From positions 100,666-164,665 of the forward strand of contig CANFST010000001.1 in assembly GCA_947449695.1 (NCBI GenBank): a DNA stretch of 64,000 nucleotides, written 5' to 3'. Of this stretch, positions 25,799 to 34,797 are shown in pieces. Source of the DNA: Chitinophagales bacterium (lineage in GTDB: Bacteria > Bacteroidota > Bacteroidia > Chitinophagales > CAIODY01). The notes beneath the pieces were generated by a model that saw nothing but the letters and a program-made list of their open reading frames with translations, made no database searches and was not told the origin of the DNA. The translations under genes and the position numbers were made by a program. How positions within the stretch are numbered: position 1 is the first letter of the stretch; each line of letters begins with the position of its first letter.

Positions 25799-28483
25799 AT
25801 GAAAATAGGAATCTTCTTTGGTGGCTCATCACGTGAACGTGAAATATCTTTTGCAGGTGGCAGAACGGTGTATGATAATTTGAATAAATCTTTATTCGAG
25901 CCCGTTCCGATTTTTATTGATTCACTGAATAATTTAATTCTGCTCAATTGGCAATTTATTTACAAAGGAACTATCCGAGATTTTTATCCAACAACTGATT
26001 TCATTCCTGAATCAAAATCTGGCTTTCAGATGTATGTAGAAAGTTTAAATAACTTATCTGATGAAGATTTGAACAAAATGATTAGTCAGGTTGGAAAAAA
26101 AATCTCACTCAATGATTTACCAAACTTGATTGATTTTGGCTTTTTGTGTTTGCATGGCAATAATGGCGAAGATGGCTCTATTCAAGGAGCTTTGCAATGG
26201 TTAAAAATTCCTTACAGCGGTTCAGGCATTTTACCGAGTGCAATCGGTATGGATAAAGCAGTGCAGAAAAAATTGATGGTTGCTGGCGGATTTCATTCAC
26301 CAAAATTTGAAGTAATTAAAAAAGGAGATTGGATAAATTCGAACTACAAATCTTCAATTTTCGAAAAAATAAAAACAGAATTAAAATTGCCAATTGCCAT
26401 AAAGCCTGCCAATCAAGGCTCTTCGGTAGGTGCAACAATTTTAAAAGATAATTCTATAGAAAAATTTTCAGAAGCTATTGATAAGGCATTTTTTATAAAA
26501 ACCATTTCAAAAACAGTTTGGGTAAATAAAACAGAATCTGAAAAAGTATTATTGGTAAAGGATTTAACGGACATCAGAGAAGGAGTTGGACTTCCTTTGA
26601 GAATTATGAATTATGAATTAGGAATTAAGAATTTAGTTTACAATCCTGAAAATTTATTTCACGAATTAGAAAAGCATTTTGCTGAAAGTACCGACAACAT
26701 TGAGTTGCAAGGTTTGGATTCAGAAAAAGAAGTGTTGATTGAAGGATTTATTAAAGGCCGAGAATTTAGCTGTATTGTAGTGCAAGATGAAAATGGAAAG
26801 CCAATTGCTTTGCCACCAACAGAAATTATTAAAGGACAAGAATTATTCGATTACCGTTCGAAATACTTACCTGGCTTGAGTCGTAAGGTTACACCAATTC
26901 AGGTAAGCGATGACCAAATTCAAAATATCAGAACAGAATGTGAAAAGTTATTTCAGTTTTTCAACTTCAATGTTTATGCTCGTATCGATGGATTTTTGAG
27001 TGATGATGGGAAAATATTTTTAAATGACCCGAATACTACAAGCGGAATGTTGCCAAGCTCATTCTTCTTTCATCAGGCAGCCGAGATTGGATTGAATCCA
27101 TCTCAATTCCTGACTTACATTATCGCAATATCCATTAAACAACGCATTGGTCTTGGATTTGAAAGCAATCAATTCAATTCATTGCTTAACGATTTGAATT
27201 CAAAAATCGAAAATCAAAAATCAAAAATCGTTAATAAAATAAAAGTCGCAGTTATCATGGGCGGCTACAGTTCTGAGCGACATATAAGTGTTGAAAGTGG
27301 TAGAAACATTTTTGAAAAATTATCAAGCAGTACTAAATACGAACCTATTCCAGTTTTTCTTTTTGGAAATAAAAACGAACACAACTTGTATGTATTGCCT
27401 ATTAACATGATGTTGAAAGACAATGCTGATGACATTCGTGAAAAGATTTTGCATTATTCCGTTCACCCAATGCTGAACAAAATCAAAGATGAATGTAAAA
27501 GTATCACTCAAAAATTTGCAGGAGAAAATGTTCAGTTTGCACCAAAGAAAATTTCATACAATGATTTGAAAGGCTTATGCGATGTAGTTTTCATTGCTCT
27601 GCATGGTCGCCCAGGAGAAGATGGAGCTGTACAAAATGAGCTGAATAAAATTGGCTTGCCTTACAATGGTTCAGGAGTTGAAAGTTCGCAATTAACAATC
27701 AACAAATTTGATACACTGCAATTATTAAAACAGCATCATCTGCCTGTTACCGAACAATATTTGTTGAGTAAAGCAGATTGGCAAAAAGATGAAAATGCTT
27801 GTTTAAAAACTATTAAATCTAAATTTCACTACCCATTAATCGCCAAACCAGTTGATGATGGTTGTAGCAGTGCTGTAAAGAAAATTAAAAATGATACAGA
27901 ATTAAAAGCCTTTGTGGAACTGATTTTCAGAGAAGGCGATGCTTTAATTGAAAATGATGTAGAGATTTTACATTTGAAAAAAAATGAAGAATTTCCGAAT
28001 AAAGATGTGGTGTTGTTAGAAGCGCTTGTAGATAAAAAAGATTCAACAAAATTCATGGAAGTGACAGTTGGTTTGCTTACGCATAAAACGGAAGACGGAA
28101 CAATTATGTACGAAGTTTTTGAACCCAGCGAAGCATTAGCCGATGGTGATGTATTAAGTTTGGAAGAAAAATTTCTGGCTGGTCAAGGGCAAAACATCAC
28201 ACCAGCAAGGTTTTCAAAAGATGCCAAAGAATTCAAAATTATTTCACGACAAGTAAGAAAAACAATTGAAGATGCTGCACAACTTTTGAAAATTGAAGGC
28301 TATGCTAGATTGGATGCGTTTGTAAGAATTTATGATGATTTGAAAACAGATACTTTGGTTATTGAAGCCAATTCATTACCAGGTATGACGCCTGCAACTT
28401 GTATCTATCATCAGGCAGCAATTGCAGGCTATAAGCCTTATGATTTTATTGATAAGATTTTGGAATATGCGATGAAAAAGTAA
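25799..28483 (+). CDS. Tandem D-alanine-D-alanine ligase-like ATP-grasp protein (two Ddl modules)
   Basis: The 894 residues are two complete Ddl-like units in one chain. Module 1 (1-470) starts KIGIFFGGSSREREIS, with LCLHGNNGEDGSIQGALQ, AIKPANQGSSVGATIL and FLNDPNTTSGMLPSSFF. Module 2 (about 480-894) starts KVAVIMGGYSSERHIS, with ALHGRPGEDGAVQNEL, AKPVDDGCSSAVKKIK and VIEANSLPGMTPATCI. Both keep the ATP-grasp metal-binding Asn/Asp region, though module 2 has replaced the serine-rich loop. The linker is made of a short DNA repeat. It is probably a peptide or amino-acid ligase; whether it makes D-Ala-D-Ala is unknown. Confidence 0.85.
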   Translation: MKIGIFFGGSSREREISFAGGRTVYDNLNKSLFEPVPIFIDSLNNLILLNWQFIYKGTIRDFYPTTDFIPESKSGFQMYVESLNNLSDEDLNKMISQVGKKISLNDLPNLIDFGFLCLHGNNGEDGSIQGALQWLKIPYSGSGILPSAIGMDKAVQKKLMVAGGFHSPKFEVIKKGDWINSNYKSSIFEKIKTELKLPIAIKPANQGSSVGATILKDNSIEKFSEAIDKAFFIKTISKTVWVNKTESEKVLLVKDLTDIREGVGLPLRIMNYELGIKNLVYNPENLFHELEKHFAESTDNIELQGLDSEKEVLIEGFIKGREFSCIVVQDENGKPIALPPTEIIKGQELFDYRSKYLPGLSRKVTPIQVSDDQIQNIRTECEKLFQFFNFNVYARIDGFLSDDGKIFLNDPNTTSGMLPSSFFFHQAAEIGLNPSQFLTYIIAISIKQRIGLGFESNQFNSLLNDLNSKIENQKSKIVNKIKVAVIMGGYSSERHISVESGRNIFEKLSSSTKYEPIPVFLFGNKNEHNLYVLPINMMLKDNADDIREKILHYSVHPMLNKIKDECKSITQKFAGENVQFAPKKISYNDLKGLCDVVFIALHGRPGEDGAVQNELNKIGLPYNGSGVESSQLTINKFDTLQLLKQHHLPVTEQYLLSKADWQKDENACLKTIKSKFHYPLIAKPVDDGCSSAVKKIKNDTELKAFVELIFREGDALIENDVEILHLKKNEEFPNKDVVLLEALVDKKDSTKFMEVTVGLLTHKTEDGTIMYEVFEPSEALADGDVLSLEEKFLAGQGQNITPARFSKDAKEFKIISRQVRKTIEDAAQLLKIEGYARLDAFVRIYDDLKTDTLVIEANSLPGMTPATCIYHQAAIAGYKPYDFIDKILEYAMKK
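26603..26634 (+). repeat. Copy 2 of the dispersed repeat, in frame in the Ddl-like gene
   Basis: It encodes MNYELGIKN within module 1. Compared with ordinary Ddl proteins this part looks like an insertion between the ATP-grasp subdomains. It is nearly identical to the element at 25162-25190. Confidence 0.6.
27201..27230 (+). repeat. Short tandem repeat in the Ddl linker
   Basis: The unit AAAAATC is repeated about four times (CAAAAATCGAAAATCAAAAA...), encoding SKIENQKSKI. It lies exactly between the two ligase modules. Confidence 0.6.
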
Positions 28484-28520
28484 TTTCTATAATTTAGTTT
28501 GTAGAAACTCGATAAAAATC

Positions 28521-28566
28521 GAACATCATTAGAATCAAAATAATCTATCTGAAACTAACGATGTTC
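28521..28566. terminator. Inverted repeat between ddl-like gene and pnp
   Basis: GAACATCATTAG and CTAACGATGTTC pair at 11 of 12 positions around a 22-base loop between convergent genes. There is no proper T run, so terminator activity is uncertain. Confidence 0.35.
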
Positions 28567-28598
28567 AAAATATTTAAGGAATATCAATATCTAAAAAA

Positions 28599-30905
28599 TT
28601 ATTCGACTTGATCAACTGGCGGTGCCTGATTGCCACCATTTTCATTTCTAGGACGGCTATCTCTGCGGTCGCCACCACTGTGTCTTCTGTCACCACCACC
28701 ATGTCTGCGATCGCCACCACCTCTTCTGTCACCACCGCTGCTTGGGCGATGTTCACGTTGAGGTTCTTCTACATAACCTTCTGGTTTAGGCATTAACACT
28801 TTGCGGCTTAAACGCAATTTGCCAGTACGTGGATCAGTACCAATGATTTTCACTTTTACTTTATCACCTACTTTAAATACACCTTCCATTGAAGCTAAAC
28901 GAGTATAGCTGATTTCAGAAATGTGTAATAAACCTTCTTTGCCTGGTACCAATTCAACAAAAGCACCGAATTCAACAACTGATTTTACAGTTGCGTCAAA
29001 TTCATCACCAATTTGTGGAACAAAAACAATGTTTTTGATTTGAGTTTTTGCAGCATCCATACCTTCTTTGCTGGTACTCAAAATTGTGATTTGCCCTACT
29101 TCAACACCATCTTTCACTACTTCTTCAATGTTGATTTGTGTTTTAGTAACCTTTTGCATTTCCTGAATAATTTTACCACCTGGCCCGATTACAGCACCGA
29201 TAAATTCTTTATCAATAATCATTTGCTCAATACGAGGTGCATGAGGTTTCAATTCAGGTCGTGCAACAGCAATCGTTTTATTCATTTCATTCAAAATGTG
29301 TAAACGACCACGGTTAGATTGTTGTAAAGCTTCTTTCAATACTTCAAAACTCAACCCTTTTACTTTAATATCCATCTGCGTTCCGCAAATACCTTTTGCA
29401 GTACCAGTTACTTTAAAATCCATATCACCCAAGTGATCTTCGTCACCCAAGATATCACTTAAGATAGCATATTTGCTGCCATCAGGACTAGTAATCATAC
29501 CCATTGCAATACCGGAAACACCACCTTTGATTGCAATACCTGCATCCATCAATGCCATTGATGAAGCACAAGTAGTAGCCATTGATGATGAACCATTGCT
29601 TTCCAATACTTCACTCACAATACGAATGGTGTAAGCGCAATCTTCAGGCATCACCATTTCCAACGAACGTTTTGCCAAGTTACCATGACCAATTTCACGG
29701 CGACCAGGGCCACGATTTGGTTTAATTTCACCAGTTGAGAAGGATGGGAAATTATAATGCAATAAAAACTTAGAGAACGTTAAATCATGCGCTTTATCCA
29801 ACATTTGTTCGTCATCTTTTCCACCTAAAGTCACTGTTGCCAATGCTTGAGTTTCACCACGTGTGAAAATTGCTGAACCATGCGGTGAAGGCAATGCGTC
29901 GATTTCCATCCATAACGGACGGATTTCATCTAATGCACGACCATCCAAGCGTTGACGTTCGTTCAAAATCATTGCACGAACAACATCATATTCTAAATCA
30001 CCAAAGTATTTTTTCAATAATGGTTTTACCTCTGGTGTTAAAGCTTCGCCCATTGCTTCTTCAAATTCTTTGCGAATAGCTTTGAAACCTTCGCTACGTG
30101 CATTTTTATCCAATTTGCCTTTAGCAATTGCATATACTTTCGCTTCGCAATCAGTTTTGATTTTTGCTTTTAATTCTTCGTTTTCAGCAGGAGCAGGATA
30201 TTCACGGAAAGTAGTTTTACCAACCATTTCTCTCAATTCCATTTGTGCTTTACATTGCAATTTAATAGCATCGTGACCAATGCGGATAGCTTCAATCATC
30301 TCATCTTCACTCACTTCTTTCATTTCGCCTTCAATCATCACAATGTTTTCCATCGAACCACCGATTAATAAATCAATGTCAGCTCTTTCCAAATCACTTC
30401 TGTTTGGATTTACTACAAATTTGCCATCAATGCGGCAAACTCTCACTTCACTCATTGGTCCGTTGAAAGGAATATCACTTACACTCAAAGCTGCGCTGGC
30501 AGCCAATCCTGCTAATGTATCAGGCATTATTTCTTTATCAGCACTAATCAACCACACGTTCACTTGAGTATCATATAAATAATCTTCAGGGAAAAGCGGA
30601 CGCAAAGTTCTGTCCACTAATCGGCTGATGATTACTTCATAATCACTCAATTTAGTTTCTCTTCTTGGAAAACTTCCCGGAATACGACCTGTAGAATAAA
30701 ATTTTTCTACGTAATCAACTGATAATGGGAAAAAATCTTGTCCGTCTTTTAAAGTAGTTGAACTTACTACTGTTGCTAATAGCATGCAATCGCCCATGCG
30801 AACTACTACGCTACCATCTGCTTGTTTGGCTAATTTGCCAGTTTCAATCGATACGGTGCGACCATCGCCCATGTCGAATGTTTTTACGATTCCTTTTTGA
30901 CTCAT
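28599..30905 (-). CDS. pnp: Polyribonucleotide nucleotidyltransferase (PNPase)
   Basis: PNPase degrades RNA 3' to 5' phosphorolytically and acts in the cytoplasm. The 768 residues contain two RNase PH-like units (RRETKLSDYEVIISRLVDRTLRPLFP and GETQALATVTLGG, HYNFPSFSTGEIKPNRGPGRREIGHG), a KH domain (IGAVIGPGGKIIQEMQ) and an S1 domain (FGAFVELVPGKEGLLHISEIS). The tail is an unusual Gly/Asp/Arg/His repeat (GGDRRHG type, four copies). It follows rpsO on the same strand, the classical rpsO-pnp order, but with a terminator between. Confidence 0.97.
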   Translation of the reverse strand: MSQKGIVKTFDMGDGRTVSIETGKLAKQADGSVVVRMGDCMLLATVVSSTTLKDGQDFFPLSVDYVEKFYSTGRIPGSFPRRETKLSDYEVIISRLVDRTLRPLFPEDYLYDTQVNVWLISADKEIMPDTLAGLAASAALSVSDIPFNGPMSEVRVCRIDGKFVVNPNRSDLERADIDLLIGGSMENIVMIEGEMKEVSEDEMIEAIRIGHDAIKLQCKAQMELREMVGKTTFREYPAPAENEELKAKIKTDCEAKVYAIAKGKLDKNARSEGFKAIRKEFEEAMGEALTPEVKPLLKKYFGDLEYDVVRAMILNERQRLDGRALDEIRPLWMEIDALPSPHGSAIFTRGETQALATVTLGGKDDEQMLDKAHDLTFSKFLLHYNFPSFSTGEIKPNRGPGRREIGHGNLAKRSLEMVMPEDCAYTIRIVSEVLESNGSSSMATTCASSMALMDAGIAIKGGVSGIAMGMITSPDGSKYAILSDILGDEDHLGDMDFKVTGTAKGICGTQMDIKVKGLSFEVLKEALQQSNRGRLHILNEMNKTIAVARPELKPHAPRIEQMIIDKEFIGAVIGPGGKIIQEMQKVTKTQINIEEVVKDGVEVGQITILSTSKEGMDAAKTQIKNIVFVPQIGDEFDATVKSVVEFGAFVELVPGKEGLLHISEISYTRLASMEGVFKVGDKVKVKIIGTDPRTGKLRLSRKVLMPKPEGYVEEPQREHRPSSGGDRRGGGDRRHGGGDRRHSGGDRRDSRPRNENGGNQAPPVDQVE
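28655..28745 (-). repeat. 21-bp tandem repeat coding the PNPase tail
   Basis: Four degenerate 21-bp units encode GGDRRGG, GDRRHGG, GDRRHSG and GDRRDSR. Such RGG-like tails bind RNA. The units are similar enough at DNA level to change copy number by slippage. Confidence 0.7.
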
Positions 30906-31063
30906 AAAATTTTGAATTGTTTTTAGTCGGGCTTCATCGTTAATAGTTGCTTCATCGAGGATGTTTAATCGGAGATAAAACTTTTTATTTTCAACTATTA
31001 CCCGAACGGTTAATGATAAATATTATACTTTTTGATGAGGTAAAAGTACAAAAAGCCTTTAAA

Positions 31064-31093
31064 TAAAAAAGGCAGGTAGAAAATTTACCTGCC
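31064..31093 (-). terminator. Terminator/attenuator between rpsO and pnp
   Basis: On the minus strand GGCAGGTA and TACCTGCC pair around a 7-base loop, then TTTTTT. It lies 21 bases after the rpsO stop and about 160 bases before pnp, so pnp is read either by read-through or from its own promoter. Confidence 0.85.
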
Positions 31094-31113
31094 AATTTAA
31101 TATTTTGATAAGA

Positions 31114-31383
31114 TTACTTTCTTAATCCTAATTTTTCAATCAATTTACGATATTCAGTTAAGTTGTTATCGTGTAAATAAGTCAATAATTTTTTACGTTT
31201 ACCAACCATTCTAATCAATCCACGATTGCTGTTATTATCATTTTTCTGACCTTTCATATGTTCAGTTATATGATTGATTCTTTCAGTAAACATAGCTATT
31301 TGAGCTTCTGTTGAACCTGTGTTTTTTTCAGAGCCACCGAATTTTTTGAAAATTGCTTTTTTTGATTCTGCTGTTAATTGCAT
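31114..31383 (-). CDS. rpsO: 30S ribosomal protein S15
   Basis: S15 binds the central domain of 16S rRNA early in 30S assembly. The 89 residues are full length and contain GSTEAQIAMFTERINHITEHMKGQ and GLIRMVGKRKKLLTYL, the hallmark RNA-binding helices. It lies upstream of pnp with an intervening terminator. Confidence 0.98.
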   Translation of the reverse strand: MQLTAESKKAIFKKFGGSEKNTGSTEAQIAMFTERINHITEHMKGQKNDNNSNRGLIRMVGKRKKLLTYLHDNNLTEYRKLIEKLGLRK

Positions 31384-31470
31384 CTTTATTTTTTTTCTTA
31401 CTTATAATTTTGAGGTGCAAAAGTAAAATTTCTTTTTCATAAATAAAAATAATTTGCTAACATTCTTTCA

Positions 31471-31932
31471 CTAAATTTTTGGCAGATCAAAGTGCATTTT
31501 CTCTGCATTACTTTTTGGTAATACTGCTACAGTGTGCCTTACTATGCATAACAATTTACCTATTTCATCTTCGATTCTTATTTCCCATATTTGAGTCAGT
31601 TGCCCTAAATGAATTGGCTTTGCAATTCCAATAACAAAACCATCATGTTTAGCCCTGATGTGATTAGCATTAATTTCTAAGCCGACTGCATAAAATTCAT
31701 TTTGGTCAATACACAGATTGGCAGCCAAACTTCCAATACTTTCCGCCAAAGTAACATTTGCTCCTCCATGCAGAATCCCTGCTGATTGCTTGGTACGATG
31801 ATCAACGGGCATCTTTGCTTTTAAAAAATCACCCCCAACTTCAATACATTCAATGCCAATATAACCAATCATATTGCCTTTTATAAACTGTTTATTTATA
31901 ATATTTTCATCAAATTTATATTTCCAAATCAT
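31471..31932 (-). CDS. Hot-dog fold thioesterase (PaaI/MenI type)
   Basis: The 153 residues have the catalytic region SAGILHGGANVTLAESIGSLAAN, in which the Glu and the HGG turn are typical of the 4HBT/PaaI group, followed by VGLEINANHIRAKHDGFV. Known relatives hydrolyse aryl- or acyl-CoA, including DHNA-CoA in menaquinone synthesis. It is cytoplasmic. The single neighbour rpsO gives no pathway, so the substrate is open. Confidence 0.85.
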   Translation of the reverse strand: MIWKYKFDENIINKQFIKGNMIGYIGIECIEVGGDFLKAKMPVDHRTKQSAGILHGGANVTLAESIGSLAANLCIDQNEFYAVGLEINANHIRAKHDGFVIGIAKPIHLGQLTQIWEIRIEDEIGKLLCIVRHTVAVLPKSNAEKMHFDLPKI

Positions 31933-32007
31933 TTATTATTTGTTTTTGCAAAGTTGTAATAGGAAATTGACATGTTTGAATTTTATTTTTTTTAATACCT
32001 TTAAGCA

Positions 32008-32490
32008 GTGAAAAAACAAATAATTATAGCCCTTATTTTAATTGCCTTTGGGATAATTAATTTTAATTGTAGAAAATATCCTGAAGGACCTGGCTTTAGT
32101 TTAAGAAGTAAAAAAAATAGACTTTGTCAAGATTGGAAGTTGGTAAATTATTATTATGATGATATTGATTACACCGATCATAAATTACAAATTTTCACTT
32201 TGTATGAAATGAACATCAATAAAGATGGGACAATGTACTTATTCACTTCTAGTTATATGCCACAAACAAGTACTATCCATACTGTTGAAATTCATGGAAC
32301 TTGGGAGTTCAGCGAAGACAAAAGACATTTTTATTTCACCGAGCAATACACTAATGATAACACCCAACCACAGCCATTATTGGGTGGTGTGAGGCATGAT
32401 TATTTTATATTAAAATTATTTGAAAAAGAAATGGCAGTAAGGGAAACATTAGATGGGCATACCAATAAATATTATTTCAATCGAAAGTAA
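32008..32490 (+). CDS. Lipoprotein, lipocalin-like, unknown function
   Basis: The start codon is GTG at 32008, giving MKKQIIIALILIAFGIINFNCRK, a signal peptide with a lipobox ending at Cys. The mature part is about 135 residues of beta-rich sequence (CQDWKLVNYYYDD, MNINKDGTMYLFT, GTWEFSEDKRHFYF) that matches the pattern of Bacteroidota lipocalin-like lipoproteins, whose ligands are unknown. An ATACCTTTAA sequence upstream may be its -7 box. Confidence 0.75.
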   Translation: MKKQIIIALILIAFGIINFNCRKYPEGPGFSLRSKKNRLCQDWKLVNYYYDDIDYTDHKLQIFTLYEMNINKDGTMYLFTSSYMPQTSTIHTVEIHGTWEFSEDKRHFYFTEQYTNDNTQPQPLLGGVRHDYFILKLFEKEMAVRETLDGHTNKYYFNRK

Positions 32491-32493
32491 TAA

Positions 32494-33234
32494 TTACCAA
32501 TTTCCTTCTTGCAATAATGCCTTCTCCATAATTGAATAGCATTGTTGTTTTAACGCTTCCGTATCTTTCCACCTCAACCCTTGAGCTTTTATTACGGGTA
32601 AATAATTTACATCAATAAACCCTGGTTTGATTTTTAAAGCGCTAAATCTATCTAAGATTTGCTGAGTACCAGTAATAATAAATGGCTGAATATTAGTTTG
32701 AGTTTCGATAGCAATTCGAAATGCACCATCATAAAAATCGGCTAATGGGGCATCGCTCATATTAAATGTTCCTTCAGGAAAAATAACAACCGAAGTCCCT
32801 CTAACTATCTGGCGTTTCAACAATTTAACGCTTCTTGCACGATTATACGGACTACTCCTATCAACTGATATGGCTAATGAACGATAGATTGGTCCAAACA
32901 ATGGGATTTTCCCCATTTCAGCTTTCCCTAAAGGTTTAAAATATTTAGGAATTGCGATAAATATTAGCGCTGCATCCATGTATGAACGATGGTTGGCGAT
33001 AAAAATTTCTGATTCGTCTTCAATAATATTTTCTTTCCCTTTCACACGAATACGAATAAAACAAACAATAAAAAATAATTTTGTCCAGCCTCTATTTATT
33101 TTAAAAATAACCTTGCTGCATCTTGGTTCAGGTAGCAACTGACAAATCATTATTAATAAGAATGCAATCAACAAAGAGCAAATAAAAAAACTTACCACAT
33201 AAATTCTATATGGTAACCATACAATTTCTTTCAA
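32494..33234 (-). CDS. plsC: 1-acyl-sn-glycerol-3-phosphate acyltransferase family protein
   Basis: The 246-residue membrane enzyme acylates lysophosphatidate in phospholipid synthesis. An N-terminal membrane helix (YVVSFFICSLLIAFLLIMI) precedes the acyltransferase motifs NHRSYMD (NHx4D) and FPEGTFN, with a P-rich motif IV after. The apparent start is TTG; the next in-frame ATG falls within the helix. Gene symbol by family only. Confidence 0.88.
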   Translation of the reverse strand: MKEIVWLPYRIYVVSFFICSLLIAFLLIMICQLLPEPRCSKVIFKINRGWTKLFFIVCFIRIRVKGKENIIEDESEIFIANHRSYMDAALIFIAIPKYFKPLGKAEMGKIPLFGPIYRSLAISVDRSSPYNRARSVKLLKRQIVRGTSVVIFPEGTFNMSDAPLADFYDGAFRIAIETQTNIQPFIITGTQQILDRFSALKIKPGFIDVNYLPVIKAQGLRWKDTEALKQQCYSIMEKALLQEGNW

Positions 33235-33323
33235 AACTTATAAACTTAATTTTATTAAAAAAATCCGAATTTGGTGAAGGTAGAAAATTGTAACTGCTTA
33301 TTTTTATTTGAAGTAACATTTTA

Positions 33324-34490
33324 TCATTTTACTTTTACGCAATCGGCAATTGTTTTTGCTTTTTTCCGCAAATTATTCATATCACTTTGCAAATCATCAT
33401 ACACCAAAGCCACTCCCATTCGTCGATGTAGCCGTGTGGTTGGTTTTCGGAAAATTTTCACATCGCTTTTTTCAAATCCCAATGCTTGCTCCATTCCAAC
33501 ATAAACAGGTTGGTTTTTATTTTCAGTATCGGCCAAAATAACTGCACTTACGCCACTTTTCAGTAAATCAATTTGCGGAATCGGTAAGCCTAAAATAGCA
33601 CGGGCATGCAATTCAAATTCATTCAAATTTTGAGTACCTGCTAAAGTAACCATTCCTGTATCATGTGGTCTTGGGGAGAGTTCGCTGAAGTAAACACCTT
33701 TATCCGTTAAGAAAAATTCAACGCCCCAAATACCAGCACCAGTTAATGCTTCTGTCACCTTTGCAGCCATATCTTGAGCTTCTTTCAAATCCTTTTCGCT
33801 GATTAAACAAGGTTGCCAGCTTTCTTGATAATCGCCCCGTTCTTGTCTGTGCCCTATGGGCGAACAAAATAATGTTGCCCCATTTTTTTGTGTAATGGTG
33901 AGTAAAGTGATTTCTGTTTCAAACGGAATAAATTCTTCTACAATCACTTCCATCAAATCGCCACGACTGCCGCTACAAGCATAATCCCACGACTTCTGAA
34001 TATCATTTTCATTACGCAAAACCGATTGCCCCTTTCCGCTACTACTCATCAAAGGTTTTACTACACAAGGAATTCCGATGTTTTTAACTGCATTTATAAA
34101 ACCTTCTAATGTTGTTGCATATTCATAGTTGGCAGTTCGTAAGCCTAATTCTTTCGCAGCTAAATCACGAATCAATTTTCTGTTCATAGTAAAATTAGCA
34201 GCTTTTGCACTAGGCACTACTTGAATATTCTGTTGTTCAAAATCATAAAATTTTTCAGTTCTAATTGCTTCAATTTCTGGTACAATCAAATCAGGGTTAT
34301 GCTTTGAAACAATTGCTGACAATGCATTTCCATCCAACATATCTATTACTTCAAATTCATCTGACACTTGCATAGCTGGTGCATTAACATAATTATCGAC
34401 AGCTACAACGTATTGCCCAAGCCGTTTTAGAGCAATCACTACTTCTCTTCCTAATTCGCCACTGCCAAGCAGCATTATTTTTTTGTTCAT
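33324..34490 (-). CDS. purT: Formate-dependent phosphoribosylglycinamide formyltransferase
   Basis: PurT makes formyl-GAR from GAR, formate and ATP in purine synthesis. The 388 residues show the ATP-grasp architecture: [53 protein letters not shown] and [19 protein letters not shown]. The length is exactly that of the family. It is a monocistronic gene upstream of the tRNA pair, reading away from it. Confidence 0.96.
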   Translation of the reverse strand: MNKKIMLLGSGELGREVVIALKRLGQYVVAVDNYVNAPAMQVSDEFEVIDMLDGNALSAIVSKHNPDLIVPEIEAIRTEKFYDFEQQNIQVVPSAKAANFTMNRKLIRDLAAKELGLRTANYEYATTLEGFINAVKNIGIPCVVKPLMSSSGKGQSVLRNENDIQKSWDYACSGSRGDLMEVIVEEFIPFETEITLLTITQKNGATLFCSPIGHRQERGDYQESWQPCLISEKDLKEAQDMAAKVTEALTGAGIWGVEFFLTDKGVYFSELSPRPHDTGMVTLAGTQNLNEFELHARAILGLPIPQIDLLKSGVSAVILADTENKNQPVYVGMEQALGFEKSDVKIFRKPTTRLHRRMGVALVYDDLQSDMNNLRKKAKTIADCVKVK

Positions 34491-34545
34491 AATTTCTATT
34501 TACAAAAGCAAAAGTAGGCTTTGAATAAAAATATTTTCATAAAAG

Positions 34546-34576
34546 TTGTGAAAATAAAAATCAACAATTACCTTTG
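34546..34576 (+). promoter_or_regulatory. Promoter of tRNA-Glu
   Basis: TTG at 34546-34548 and TACCTTTG at 34569-34576 are spaced by 20 bases, an almost ideal Bacteroidota promoter, ending 16 bases before the tRNA. Confidence 0.8.
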
Positions 34577-34592
34577 CAGTCCTAAAAAAAAC

Positions 34593-34664
34593 GCCGCGTT
34601 GGTCAATCGGCTAAGACGCCTCCCTTTCACGGAGGAATGACGGGTTCGACTCCCGTACGTGGTA
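34593..34664 (+). tRNA. tRNA-Glu (anticodon TTC)
   Basis: The cloverleaf folds completely: acceptor GCCGCGT/ACGTGGT with two G-U pairs, D stem GTC/GAC, anticodon stem CCTCC/GGAGG with loop CTTTCAC, T arm ACGGG/CCCGT with TTCGACT. The discriminator is A; CCA is not encoded. Confidence 0.96.
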
Positions 34665-34676
34665 CAAAAAAAATAA

Positions 34677-34706
34677 TTGCAGAAATAAAATTTAATTTTA
34701 CTTTTG
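34677..34706 (+). promoter_or_regulatory. Promoter of tRNA-Val
   Basis: TTG at 34677-34679 and TACTTTTG at 34699-34706 are spaced by 19 bases, so tRNA-Val has its own promoter despite lying only 58 bases after tRNA-Glu. Confidence 0.8.
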
Positions 34707-34722
34707 CAATCTTTTTAAAAAA

Positions 34723-34797
34723 GGGAGCTTAGCTCAGTTGGTTTAGAGCATCTGCCTTACAAGCAGAGGGTCACTGGTTCGACTCCAGTAGCTCCCA
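34723..34797 (+). tRNA. tRNA-Val (anticodon TAC)
   Basis: Acceptor GGGAGCT/AGCTCCC is perfect, with D arm AGCTCAGTTGGTTTAGAGC, anticodon loop CTTACAA and T loop TTCGACT. The discriminator is A and CCA is not encoded. Its 3' half is overlapped on the opposite strand by the serine recombinase, marking it as the integration site of the adjacent island. Confidence 0.96.
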
